A program made the position numbers and the translations under genes. Below, piece by piece: positions 24,025 through 35,471 of a stretch of 64,000 nucleotides of DNA. The notes under the pieces are model-generated. The model made no database searches, was not told the origin of the DNA, and saw nothing but the letters and a program-made list of their open reading frames with translations. Position 1 is the first letter of the stretch. The number at the start of each line of letters is the position of its first letter. This stretch comes from Meloidogyne chitwoodi (Eukaryota; Nematoda; Chromadorea; Rhabditida; Meloidogynidae), in NCBI GenBank assembly GCA_015183035.1, contig JACZZP010000011.1:248001-312000 (forward strand). The letters are read 5' to 3'.

Positions 24025-24620
24025 TGGTTGGATTATATTTTTTAATTATAATTTTTCAATATAATTGATATTGAAGAGTAATTTTTAAATATTAATTTTC
24101 TAAATTTTAAGTTTTTCATTTATTAAGAGTTTATTTTTAATATCATTTTTCTATTTAACCTTCTCAAACAAACAAACAAAAAATTATTTAACTTTTAGTT
24201 CGCTTTCTTCTACTAATACTCTTAAATAAACTTTTTAAGAACGTACTTGGTTTTTCTTAAAAAGCACCACTGCCAGATAATTAGCTTATAGTACTTAAGT
24301 ATTTTTAATAAATTATTTTTTAAAACTTTACGGAAAAAAAATAGAAAATCAGAATTAAGAGAATTAAAAAAACCTTCCGGAAAGAAAATCAGAATTAAAA
24401 GAATTAAATAAACTTTCCGTAAAGAAAATCAGAATTAAAAGAATTAAATAAACTTTCCGGAAAGAAAATAGAAAATCAGAATTAAAAGAATTAAATAAAC
24501 TTTTCCGGAAAGAAAATAGAAAATCAGAATTAAAAGAATTAAATAAACTTTTCCGGAAAGAAAATAGAAAATCAGAATTAAAAGAATTAAATAAACTTTC
24601 CGGATATAATTAAATTCTCC
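24025..24620. other. Intergenic with the 24330-24605 repeat tract
   Basis: 5' flank of the acid phosphatase gene. Apart from the repeat tract I see nothing. Confidence 0.55.
24330..24605. repeat. Tandem repeat AATAAACTTTCCGGAAAGAA (about 45-56 bp unit)
   Basis: Six to seven copies, differing by presence of ATAGAAAATC and by one extra T (CTTTTCCGG). The inner TTCCGGAA is a short palindrome. The same unit occurs in the neighbouring acid phosphatase intron, so the two tracts share an origin. Confidence 0.82.
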
Positions 24621-25405
24621 TTAACAATAACTGTCACACTCTAAATCAAGCCTAGTAGTTTCAACTGTAGCCTCTATAGTCAATTCACCAGGAAGATATT
24701 TTATATCATTAATTGGTATTCTTAAAAATAAATTTTAATAAATTTAATTCTATAAAAACCTTAGTTTGCGTTTAATTACAGAAATATCATGACCAATTTC
24801 AGGGCAGCGGTGAGATATGAGAATATAACTGAAATAATTGGAAAATCATAATTTAAAATTAAAAAATAAAACTTCCGGAAAATATACAGTAAATAAATTC
24901 CAACTTAACAGAACATAGTAAAAATTATAAGTTTAAACTTTCAGGAAAAATCAGAATTTAAAATCAAATTATCAACATACGGGTCGGGGTCGTTCCATCC
25001 TCCAAAATCACTAGCACATCCTTCAACGGTATAATTTCCCAATAAATCAGTACTTGCTCTACCTAATATACATATAATTAAAATAAAATATTTTAATATT
25101 TTTACACCCATTTCATCATCATTCTCCCATGGCAGAGTATCACTGTCCATAAGTTTTACTTCAACATTAAAATGGCTATCAGCTGAAAATAATTTTTTTA
25201 AATAATATTTTTGATTGAAAAAAATGATTAATTTTAATAAAATAAATAAATAAATAAAAATTAATTAAAAAAATCAAATCTTACGATCTGTCGGACAGAT
25301 TACTCTACCTCTTGCACGAACGCAACGAGTTCTACATTGGACAAGTTTAAATAAAAAAATATTTGGTAAAATAATTAAAAAAATTAATATAAATTTTATT
25401 ATCAT
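24621..25405 (-). CDS. Transthyretin-like (TTR/TTL) secreted protein
   Basis: Start at 25403-25405; signal peptide MIIKFILIFLIILPNIFLF. The mature part begins RTRCVRARGRVICP, then HFNVEVKLMDSDTLPWENDD, ASTDLLGNYTVEGCASD and DPDPY. The C-terminal exons read SYILISHRCPEIGH and ITINDIKYLPGE-like residues, ending ETTRLDLECDSYC (stop 24621-24623). The G-x-V-x-C-P start, the D-x-D-x-LP-W-E-N-D-D strand and the Cys-rich C-terminus are diagnostic of the nematode TTL family. These are extracellular beta-sandwich proteins; members are secreted by parasitic stages and TTR-52 bridges phosphatidylserine on dying cells. The substrate here is unknown. Confidence 0.9.
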
Positions 25406-26127
25406 AATTAATAATAAAATAATAAATGTTAAAAAATAAATTGATTAATTACTTTTATTTAATTTTTTATTTTCTTATCAGCAGAATTAACAATTTTAGG
25501 TAACCAAACAAAAATATATTATTTTTCAAACTGTGAATATTTAAGATTTATTTATACAGGGGATTCTGCAGATACCCCCAATCCAAAAATTAACCCAATA
25601 AAAAATAACTGACTAAATTGACCACTCCGTATTTAAGTTAATCAAAATTTGAAATTTCATATATTAAGTAAAATATTAATTTTTTATAAAAAAAAAAGCT
25701 TTCTCAAATTTTTTAATATTATAAAAAATAATAATTGTTGGTGAATAATATTTATTTTTAAATAAAATTAAACAAAAAATAAAAAAAAAAAAAAAAGAAT
25801 TTTTTTAATAGGCACAAAACAAATATTTAAAATTGAGAGTCAGTCAGTATAATTAAATCTAATCAAAAAATTAAAATAATACTAATAATAAATTACATAT
25901 TGAATTTTTTAAAATTTATTTTTAACTTCTACACGACTTTTTAAGAAAAAAAAAATTATTTTTTTTTTAAATTCAAATCTTTTACATTTTTTTAAATAAT
26001 TTTTGTTTGTTAATCGTGTAGACAAAAAAAGGAGGAGAACAACAAAAAATAATAAAAAGAGTGAATTAAAATAAATAAACTAATTTTACCAATTCACTTA
26101 TTTCTTCAATAAATTAGTCCTCAGAAA
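25406..26127. other. Intergenic AT-rich, poly-A/T tracts
   Basis: 5' flank of the transthyretin-like gene and 3' flank of rfc-1. No gene seen. Confidence 0.55.
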
Positions 26128-28907
26128 TTAATATTCCATTTCAATTAAATTCAATTCTGTTGCATCTTCAAAATCTTCATCATCATCAGCTACTTCTTCT
26201 TTTGCTTCTTTATCTTCTGAATCATCAATAAGAATACCTTAAAATTTTTTTATGAGAATTTCTAAATATTCCCAAAAGATATTGAGAAAATTAAAAATAA
26301 ATTATAATTATACTCAGAAAATCATAAAAAATTAAAAAGAAAAACCTTCATTTTTTCCTTTCATCTCTACTCCTTTTTTTCTTCCACTTTTAACATCAGT
26401 TAACTGTGCAAATGGTAAAGATCGTTTTTCTTTATTTAATTGTCTTGTTAGTGCAGATTTGGCTTTAGTGCTAACCATAGATAATAAATCATAAGTTTTT
26501 TTGTTATTATTTGCTGGCCAAGCACCCAATTCATTAATTGCTTCAGAATCGTCTTTTACAAGATAATAATATTTGTAGTGAGATATTACTTCTCTGGAAA
26601 AAAAATAAAAATAAATTTAAAAATAATTTCAAAACTCTTACGGAACTCCAGCCGAATCATTATCTATTAGAGGACGATAAAGACGTTCTCTTAAAACAGG
26701 TAAATAATCTAAAACCAAAGATTGAATGTTTGCTGCAATTCTAAAAAATAATAAAAATAATTAAATAATTTAAAAAAAAACTTTAAGTGCATATGTAAAG
26801 CCAATTGACGTAATAATCGTTGACGTTTTTTTAAATTAGAATTTTTACCGAGCCAAGCTGGGAAAGAAATTTGAGCAGTCATATAACCGTCCATAAAAGA
26901 AGATGGGAGAGCACAAGAAAACATTGCCTTAAAAAAAGAGAAATTAAATTTAAATTTAAAAATTCTGAATAAAAAAACATTCGAATTCGTTGAAAAAATC
27001 GAAAACTTCTTCCAAAAAAATAAAAATTTTTAAAGAAACCTGTTCACGTAAAAGTGACCAATTTCCCCCCGTTCTTATCTGTCTTCCAATAATATCACCA
27101 AATGAAATTGCATTTGAAGATCGCCTAATAGCGTTAATATGGTCGAGATTACTTTAAAAAATTAAATTAATTAAAATTCTTTTAAAAAAATTAAAAAAAG
27201 AAAACCTCATTTTTGAAGCTCTAACATTTGGATAATTTTCTTGTACAAAAAGTGGCATAAGTGAATAATCAGTAAAGAAAAGATCAAATTTTGCCATTAA
27301 AGAAGTGTCTGTGCTTAAAATTTGTCGAGCAGATTCAAAAATATTCTAAAATTTTTAATTTAAAATTCCTTAAAAAATAAAAAATGAAAATAAACCATTA
27401 AAATATCCTTTTTCTGAAATTCCATAGACATTTTTCTACTTGTAATCAGTTGAAGTGTGTTTACACTTTGACGAATATCTTGACATGATGCTTCAATAAT
27501 TTTATCAAAAATATCTTTTGCTAATTTTAAATTTTCTTTTGCTGCAATGCTTAAAAGGCATCCCTTAAAATTAATAAAATTTTATTTGTTTTTTGGAAAA
27601 TATTTGAATTTCAGTAAAAATAGACAGAAAAGTAAAATAAAAAATTAAAAAAATGAAACCTTAATTTGTTCAACTCGAGGCCTTTGAAATCTTAAATCAA
27701 AACAATAATTTGCTAGTGAACGAATTTTCATTGACTGACGATCATTACAAATACAAATAATTGGAACTTTTGTTCGTTTAAGCATTTGAATTAATTCAGC
27801 CATCTTTTTGAGAAAAAAAAATTAAAAAAATAAATTAATTAATTAATTACACCAGCTCTGTCAGCATTTCCACTCATTCCATCTACTTCATCCATTATAA
27901 GCAAATGATCAAAAGGTTTGTTATTTTTTGAAGTTGATTTAAATGGTGACTTGGAAGATGCTAAATTTAGATAAATTATTTAAAACAAATTTAAATCAAA
28001 AATTTAATAGCCTTTTTAAACTCTAAACAAAACTAATATAGAAATTTGAACTTAAAAACAATTCTAAGGAATCTGATAAGTATTTATTGAAATTTATCTG
28101 ATCCAGGATCTTGGTCAGAGAAAAAAACTCGGTCCAAAAAATATAAATGTCGATAAATGCCTGGGTTTATACAAAAAACCATGCTTTAGCGTCAATAACC
28201 AAGCCTATCTCTAATAAATAGTTAGAAAACAAATTTAGTTTTGCGAATTAATAATGGTGTCTTAAACTTAAAATCAAACAGTAAAACTTTGAAAATATAA
28301 TAACCTTTATCTTTTCTGCAGTATTGCTCCATTTGGTAACAGGTAAGTTGTTCAGAACGTTTGTCAATCGCTGCCTTATTTCGTACATCCGAACTAAAAA
28401 AATTTTTTATAATTTAATAATAAAGAAAATCATACGCATTCATTATAACATAATCCAATCCCAATTCTTTACAGCACAATTCAGCAGCGGTTGTTTTTCC
28501 AATCCCGGGAGGCCCAGAAAGTAGTGCCGCTTTAAAAATGGAACCATCAGCTTGAGGGCCAAAAGGCTTTTTTGTTGCTAAAATAATAAATAAATAAAAT
28601 TTAAAGATTAAATAAAACCTTTCTTTTTCTCTCCAGAAGAGGTTAAATGATATTTTGCCCAATTTTTTAACCAATCAAGTAATTTATTAGTTGGAGATTT
28701 ATCTGTTTGTTGACCAATTAATTGTTTAATAGTTTTTGGTTTGTATTTATCAACCCAAAGTAAAACTGGTGGATTTTTCTTTAATTTTTCGTTTTCTTCA
28801 TCAATTAAAAATATTTTTGGCCTTTTGACTTGTTCCAAAGGAATTTGTTGTTGTTGACGTTTTCTGGGAATTTCTGCTTTTTTACTAGTGCGGGAAGTTT
28901 GTGGCAT
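26128..28907 (-). CDS. rfc-1: Replication factor C large subunit (RFC1), short form lacking the BRCT region
   Basis: Start at 28905-28907 (MPQTSRTSKKAEIPRK). The AAA+ module begins LLWVDKYKPKTIKQLIGQQ. Walker A is LLSGPPGIGKTTAAELCC, then DVRNKAAI. Walker B is LLIMDEVDGMSGNADRAG, then VPIICICNDRQSMKIRSL, YCFDLRFQRPRVEQIKG (RFC box) and CQDIRQSVNTLQL (sensor region). The C-terminal collar follows: FDLFFTDYSLMPLFVQENY, LPSSFMDGYMTAQISFPAWL and LALHMHL, ending in an acidic tail ...EDATELNLIEMEY (stop 26128-26130). RFC1 opens and loads the PCNA clamp at primer ends in the nucleus. The usual long N-terminal part with the BRCT DNA-binding domain is absent: the start lies only about 50 residues before the AAA+ domain and no BRCT-like exon precedes it up to the divergent gene at 29624. 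Confidence 0.88.
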
Positions 28908-29623
28908 TTTATAAGTAATTGTAGATGTTATAAGCAATACATAAAAAATACTTTTATTAGTTTTATCTAAAAAAGGGAATTTATTAATTTAAATAAAATT
29001 GCATTTTATTAAATGACACGAACTGCCTTAATTAAATGAGTGCTTGCGATTAAATGGTAAACTAGTTTATTTGTAAGGGACTATTCAAAATCGGCCGTTT
29101 CAGAGCAGCTAACATAACTTTTAGTATTTAAAACAATTTCAAAGCATTTTTATGTCGTTCGAAAGAGATAGAAAAGTATATTCTTTTTACTAATTTGACT
29201 GATCAGATCAATTGATTTTTAGTGTGTCTAAGGGCACAATTCAACAACTATTTTTCCATTCCTCTAAACGTTTTGCAATTCTTTTATTCTATTTCTGTTT
29301 TTTCCCTCAAAATAATTATATGTTACATAATAATCGCAGAAAAATTATTTGAAAAAATTCTTCCGATAGGCAAAGTATATATTTGAGCATTTTTCTCATA
29401 AAAACTTATGTATAATTTAGTTTTCTCCCTCAATTAAGCTTCAAGCAAGTTGATGGGAATAGGTCAATTTTAAATAAACATTCAATAAATTTTCTCTTAT
29501 ATTCTTATTTTGTCGTCAGCTTTTATATTTATTTTTACATTTATTTGTTTATTTTTTCAATCATTTTTATAAAGTACATTTTAAATAATTTTATATTTTC
29601 AGCATTTTTTTTAATTTTATAAA
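28908..29623. promoter_or_regulatory. Divergent intergenic region between rfc-1 and the SPRY gene
   Basis: It must hold both promoters. The acceptor-like TATATTTTCAG ends at 29602, 21 bases before the ATG at 29624, without a visible upstream exon. This fits a spliced-leader trans-splice site for the SPRY gene (inference). Confidence 0.45.
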
Positions 29624-31767
29624 ATGACTGAAAGCTCATCAACTCCAGATTTGGACAAAGAGGTACTAAATTTTGTTAAATTATTTTAAAAAATATAAAA
29701 TTAATTCAAAAACTTATTTATATTCAGGATTCTTTCACTAATCTCACTGACTCACAAATTAGTCTTTCACAACTTAGCCTTTTGGATGAAAGTGTTGGGA
29801 GTACTACTGGAATGTCTACGCCGGTAAAAATAAACTATCAAAGCCTCAAGTTGTTTCTGTAAATATAATATTTAATTTCTCATTTATCTTCTTTTAAATT
29901 ATTAGAAAAAGAGAAGAAAATAAATATTATATTTGCGGACATAACATGCGGACATTTTGGTCATTTTAATTAAATTAAGCGATCGATGTGTGCAAATAAC
30001 TTTGTTGAAGAACTTCAAAAGAAACTTGTGAAAGAAATGGTTAAAAATGCTTTACTACAAATTAAAATTGAACAAACTGAAGAGAAAAATGTTTGTTTGG
30101 AAAAAGAAATAAAAGCTTTAATTGATGATGCAAAAAAGGTATGTAAATTTTTAAGGTACATTTTGTGTAGAGATCGGGAAAAAATGATTGACGTTTTTGA
30201 ATAAATTATATTATTTGCTTTGGGAAATATTAACCGTTGGAGTGATTTTTTATTCTTTAAATTACTGATTTTAATAATTGTGTTTTTTTATTTTTTTTTT
30301 AGACAAATGAAACGAACAACAAAAAGATGGATGATATGCTTTTAGCAATGTCTCAAGTAGTCACAATGAAATATTAATAAAATTCTCTTTATTTAGACAA
30401 AAACAGATTTTAACAAAAGAATTGATTCTTTAACTTTTGAATTGGAAAAATTCACAAACTTTTCTTTTAAACGAGTGGTAAGTTTTTAAATAAATTTAAT
30501 ATTTTCTCTGTTTATTTTTCAGTTTTTTGTGCTAATTGCGAATAAATGGAAAGGAATTGATTCTGACTGGAATCCTTGTTGTGAGAATAAATGTGTAAAA
30601 ACAAATACACCTTATAATTCGTGTGTTAAACATAATGGATTTATTCAATTTAAAGATGATTTGACAATTAAATATAATGAATGTATTAAAGGAAGAGGTT
30701 ATTTATTTTTTAATTTATTTTATTTACTTTAACTCGTGATAGGCGTAAATGCCCCCATTGTTCAGAGATTTTTTAAACGTTGTCTACTTTAGGTATCCAG
30801 CAGGAAAATATTTTACAGCAAAAAATATTTGAAGATAAAATATTTTCTTGCGAATAAATGGGTTGGTACCCAAATTAAAGAAAGTTTTGAATTTTTTACC
30901 TACCTAAATCAATTGGATTTTTCAAAATATTTCTCGCGTGTTAAAAACCTGCAGCATTTTTAATAATTTTCTTAAAAATTTTTAGGTGTAAATAAATTAT
31001 CTTTTGTTTACCCTGTGGGTCAATATTTTCAGCCAGATTGTGGTATTAATTATTGTTTATATTATTATGAAATAAAATGTAAAAAAGAAGAACAAAAAGA
31101 TTATTGGCTTGAAATTGGTGTTCATGTCAGAGGTATTTTTATGAGATTGAGGGCAAATGAGTCTTCTATTATGTATGGTGCTCAAGTTAATGAAGGGGAC
31201 AGATTTAAAATTGAAAATTATTTTTATTGGGGGAATGAAGACATTTTTGGTTGTGGAGTTATTTATCAGCCAAAATTAATGAATGGATTGCCTTATACAT
31301 TTTTTACGCAAAATGGGAAGCAAATTGGTAAGAAAAGTGAAACTTAATATATTTAATTTAGGTGTTTATCCCATTTATTCGCAAGAGAATTTTATTTATC
31401 TTCAAATCATTTTTGGTTTTAAAATATTTTCTTGCGAATAAATGGGGTGGATGCTTAAACTACTAAGTTTTAGAAAATTAGTTACTTTTTGAAATGACGT
31501 GAACAGATCATAGAATGGACAAATCACAAATTTTTAGGTGAATTGTCCATTCGGTGATTTTTCCCTCTTTTTAAAATTAAAAAATTTTTTTTTCTAATTT
31601 TAGGGAAGGCTTTATTACTTAAAGAGAAAGCTTCAATTTTTGGAAATTATGAGCCTTATGTTTCTCTAAAATGTTGTTCTATTGAAACAAATTTTGGGGG
31701 TAATTTGGAAGCTAAACCTTTTAGCTTTGATATTTACAATAAATTTGCAACAGATGAATTTTATTAA
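29624..31767 (+). CDS. Coiled-coil plus SPRY-domain protein
   Basis: Starts MTESSSTPDLDKE; exon 2 reads DSFTNLTDSQISLSQLSLLD. A coiled-coil exon follows (FVEELQKKLVKEMVKNALL..., 29990-30140) with a second short helix (30405-30478). The C-terminal part from about 30530 is a SPRY/concanavalin-like fold: ANKWKGIDSDWNPCC, FIQFKDDLTIKYNE, YYYEIKC, YWLEIGVHVRGIFMRL, the hallmark DIFGCGVIYQ...FFTQNGKQIG, and a last exon FGNYEPYVSLKCCSIETNFG ending at 31765-31767. No signal peptide is seen, so a cytoplasmic adaptor is most likely. Plant-parasitic nematodes have large SPRY families, some secreted, but this member is not visibly secreted. Introns at 30735-30985 and 31345-31605 carry copies of the ATTTATTCGC element. 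Confidence 0.72.
30790..30868. repeat. ATTTATTCGC palindromic element, partial copy
   Basis: CAGGAAAATATTTTAC then TAAAATATTTTCTTGCGAAT AAATGGG: one full right end and a degenerate left end in a SPRY-gene intron. Confidence 0.6.
31361..31455. repeat. ATTTATTCGC palindromic element (MITE-like), nearly complete
   Basis: Left end GGTGTTTATCCCATTTATTC GCAAGAGAA, right end TTTTCTTGCGAATAAATGGG GTGGATGC. Terminal inverted repeats are about 30 bp in an element of about 95 bp. Confidence 0.7.
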
Positions 31768-32133
31768 AATTAAAAGAATTATTGATTTTTTTGAATATTT
31801 TTTAAATTAAAAATTTTCTTTTTTTTTTAATTGTTTTACAATTTAAAAATAAATTTATTTATTATAAATTTAATTTTTGTGAGAAACAATTGGCTTATCA
31901 GTAAAAATATGATAATTATTTTAAATTATATTTTAATTGAGTATAATCAGCACTTTTTTTAATTAAAAAATTTTTTTTTAGAATAATTTTTTTTTATTAC
32001 TAAAATGTGATAATTTTTATTTTAATTAATTTTAATGAAAAATGGTCTTTTATTGGTCTTTTTGCTTCCTTCATAATATTTAAATTAACTGGTAGCAATT
32101 AAAAAAAAATAATAAAAATAAATTTCAACAAAA
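31768..32133. other. Intergenic, AT-rich
   Basis: Separates the SPRY and MFS genes on the plus strand. No features seen. Confidence 0.55.
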
Positions 32134-34987
32134 ATGACAATTTCCCAAATTTTCCCTATAATTGAAGAGAAAAATGAAAAAATAAACAAAAATATTGAAA
32201 TTGAAGCAGAAACAACTTTTTTAACAAATTTATTTTCTTTTCGTGTAGCAATGCTTATACTTGCGATTATATGTCTTACAGTAATTTAAATAAATTAAAT
32301 ATAATTATTTTTTAAAAGGTATTATCATCAAATTCTCTTTTATTAAACTTTACCGTAATTTGTATGAAAAATGATGCAAATTTTACTTCTGGAGAAACAG
32401 GCCTTTTAATCGCAGGAACGGCAATGGGGGGAATTGTTGCTTTTGGCACTCTTCCCCCAATTATTGACATTTTTGGCCTTCGTTTAGTTTTATCCTTTTG
32501 TGGAATACTTTCTGGATTTGTTACAACAGCATTACCCGAACTTTTTATTTATGGAGGTTTTTGGGCAATTTTTGTTATAAGAATGATTCAAGGGTTTTGT
32601 TTAATGCCTGCAATGCCTACAATTAGCAAAGTTACACATAATTGGGCTAGAGATAGTGAACATTCTATATTTTTGACTCTTCTTTCTTTATATATGCAGG
32701 TAATTAATTAATAAATCTAAAAATATTTATAAAATAAGGAAGGGCCATTTCGGTGCCACAACTAGTTTTTTTATTTTTTACCTTTATAACTATTTATTAC
32801 AATGTTTTTGATGATATTAAGAATTCCTCTAGATCATTTATAACTATAAAAATCATTGATCAGGTAAAAGGGTCTTGACACTCTATCTAGGCACCAAAAC
32901 ATCCATTCACTATTTCTGGCACCAAAAAATCCTCAACTTGAAAGTAGAAAATTTTTTGAAAAATGTTGTCTTGCCACTCAAACAATGGCACCAAAACATC
33001 CATTCTCTATCCTGGGCACCAAAACGTCCAATCAACATTTTTTAAATTTAATTTAAAAATACTTATTTAAAGCTCGGCATAATAATAACAATGCCAATAA
33101 CTGGTTGGTTATGTAATTCCTCTTATGGTTGGCCAGCAGCATATTATTTCTTTGGCCTTTTATGTCTAATTCTTTTTATTTTATTTTTTATTATTTATCG
33201 TGATTGGCCACATCAATCCTCTTTAATTTCACAAAAAGAAGCTTTATTAATTTCTAATAGTCATCACAAACAAAAAAAGAATAAAAAAGATGAAAGAGTG
33301 CCTTATATAAAAATGTTGACTGATAAAGCTGTTTGGGCATGTATTTTCGTTGCTATAAGTTCTGGACTGTCCTATTGGTTATTTGCACAGTATGGACCTT
33401 TATATATGTATGAGGTTTGATTTTTTTAAATATTATTTTTAAAAATAGAAAAAATTGTATTGACACTATATTAGTGGCACCAAAATGTCCAACACTTAAT
33501 ATTTAAAAAATTAAAATTTAATAATTTTGAGTCGAAACAAAAAAAAACAGTAAAAACATTAACAATTTATGAGGGATCCAACGACATCCCCCTCTCCAAA
33601 AATTATTTTTTAATTTATTTTGATATATGACATTACACAATTTATTTTAACTTTAACATTTTTTATTTGAAAATTTATATATTAAGTAAATACCTAATAT
33701 TACTAAATGTCACAAGCAACAAATTTAAGCATCTCTTCATTATTAAATAATAAAAAACATATTTCTAAAATTACCAAATATCTCCAATTTATTCCAATCT
33801 CTCTGTTATCCCATCTCTGAATTGTCTCGAGTGAAAGTTGGGCGATTTCAGGAAAAGACATATACTGGGATAAGTCGGAGATTTTGATATTTTAAGATGG
33901 GATAAGTCAGAGCTTATACTCCAAATGTTTTTTATCAAAATTAAATTTTATCAAAAAATTTAATTTTAATTAATTATATTTAGGTATTAAATTATAACAT
34001 TAATTCAACAGGCATATGGATTGCTGTCCCCTATTTTGTATCAATTTTTTCCAAATTATTAATTCCATTAATTGAATATTTTCCAAAAATTACTCTTTGG
34101 TTTAAAATTGTTGGAGTAACATTTATTTGTCAATTAATTAATGTTTTGTGTTATGTCGTTTTGGGGTTATTTCCATCAAGTAGCCATTTAATCGCACAGA
34201 CTGCTTTGATTGTTGTTTTAAGTGCTAATGGTGCTGGTTTTGTTGGATTGGCAAGTAATTGTCAAGTAGTTAGTTTTTTAACTATTTTTGCTGAAAATTG
34301 GACAAAAATGTTATTTAAAAAAATATAAATTTGTAAAAACACTCAAACCTATGGTGAGAATATCCTCAAAAATAAATATTTTTAAAAATCCAAAAATTTT
34401 TACTTAAAATTTTTTATATTAAATTTCTTTTTATTAAGATAGCCAGACAACATGCCCATTTTATTCTATCATTAGTTGCACTAATAAATTATTTAATAAC
34501 TTTAATACAACCATTAATAATTGCTTGGATTGCTTCAAGTAAAAATCATGAGGAATTGGCAAAAGATGTAAAAATAAATATTTATTTATTTTATTTAAAA
34601 TGGATTCTCTTACTTAGTCCTTTCTTAAAAGGGAAATTATGATAAAAAGTTTATATTTAAATAATTTAATTGATCTGTTCCTATAAGAGGCCCCAAAATA
34701 ATTAGTATTTTGGTCCCCTATCTTTAACATATAAGAATTGGGGACACTAAAATAAGAAATAGAGAGAACTAAATAAAATATATTTATTATAAAAATTATT
34801 TAAAAAATTAATTAAAATATATTTAAAGTGGTCTTATGTCTTTTTTGTTTATGGTGCTATTAGTTTGTGTTTAAATATACTTTTTGTATGTGGAGCAGGA
34901 ATGGAACCTAGACCTTGGACTGGACATATTTCTTCTGATATTAAAAATGAAAAAGAAATAAATGTTGTTTATATTGAAAAATTATAA
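32134..34987 (+). CDS. Major facilitator superfamily transporter, SLC17-like
   Basis: Starts MTISQIFPIIEEKNEK (cytosolic). Exon 1 ends in TM1 (RVAMLILAIICLT). Exon 2 holds NFTVICM, an N-glycosylatable loop, then ETGLLIAGTAMGGIVAFGTL, PPIIDIFGLRLVLSFCG (equivalent of the G-x-x-x-D-x-x-G loop 2-3 motif) and VIRMIQGFCLMPAMPTISKV (motif R-x-x-x-G-x-x-x-x-P of SLC17 transporters). Exon 3 continues LGIIITMPITGWLCNSSYGW, a TM6, a Lys-rich central loop (SHHKQKKNKKDE), and AVWACIFVAISSGLSYWLFA. Later exons carry the C-terminal six helices and end ...WTGHISSDIKNEKEI, with the stop at 34985-34987. The family moves organic anions such as phosphate, sialic acid or glutamate with Na+ or H+; the substrate cannot be read here. 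Introns contain GGCACCAAAACGTCC repeats. Confidence 0.83.
32733..33030. repeat. Intron repeats GGCACCAAAACGTCC
   Basis: Several copies of (T/G)GGCACCAAAA(C/T)(A/G)TCC in this MFS intron, one at 33470-33490, and relatives at 37025-37045 and 40425-40445 in introns of effector-like genes A and B. This is a dispersed intron element. Confidence 0.6.
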
Positions 34988-35471
34988 AATTAATTTATAT
35001 TTAAATAAATATTAAAAGTATTGTATAAAATTAAATAAATAAAACTTAAAAAATAAATTAAAAATAATAACATTAGTCTAATTTATATTAAAACAATAGT
35101 TATATTCTTCTCTAATTAGGCTTCAATTATTCTTTTCTTTTCTTCTTTTCTTTCTTTTCTCTTAATATTACCTTCACTCTTTTTAGTTTCCGGAATTTTA
35201 ATCAATGCCACGCCTATTCTATACGTATATCTATTCTATACTTTTTCTCCAATATCTAAAATAAATCATTCAAGATAACCTCTGCCTTGGCAATCATTTC
35301 TTATAAAATTTTATCCTGTTTAATTATTTTAAATAAAATATAAAGGTTATAGGTGAGACTTTATTTGGCCCAATGTTGACCCAATTTTAATTACTTTTTT
35401 ATTTCTTGGTTCACTATTTATTTTTATTAATTAAATAAATTAATCCTTAGCCAATAATTTAATATATTTAG
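34988..35471. promoter_or_regulatory. Upstream region of gene A, shared with gene B's upstream region
   Basis: 35155-35310 (TTAATATTACCTTCACTCTT, ATTCTATACGTATATCTATT) and 35350-35420 are repeated almost base for base at 38405-38530 and 38600-38690 before gene B, showing that the flank was duplicated with the gene. The sequence runs directly into TATATTTAG|ATG. Confidence 0.65.
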
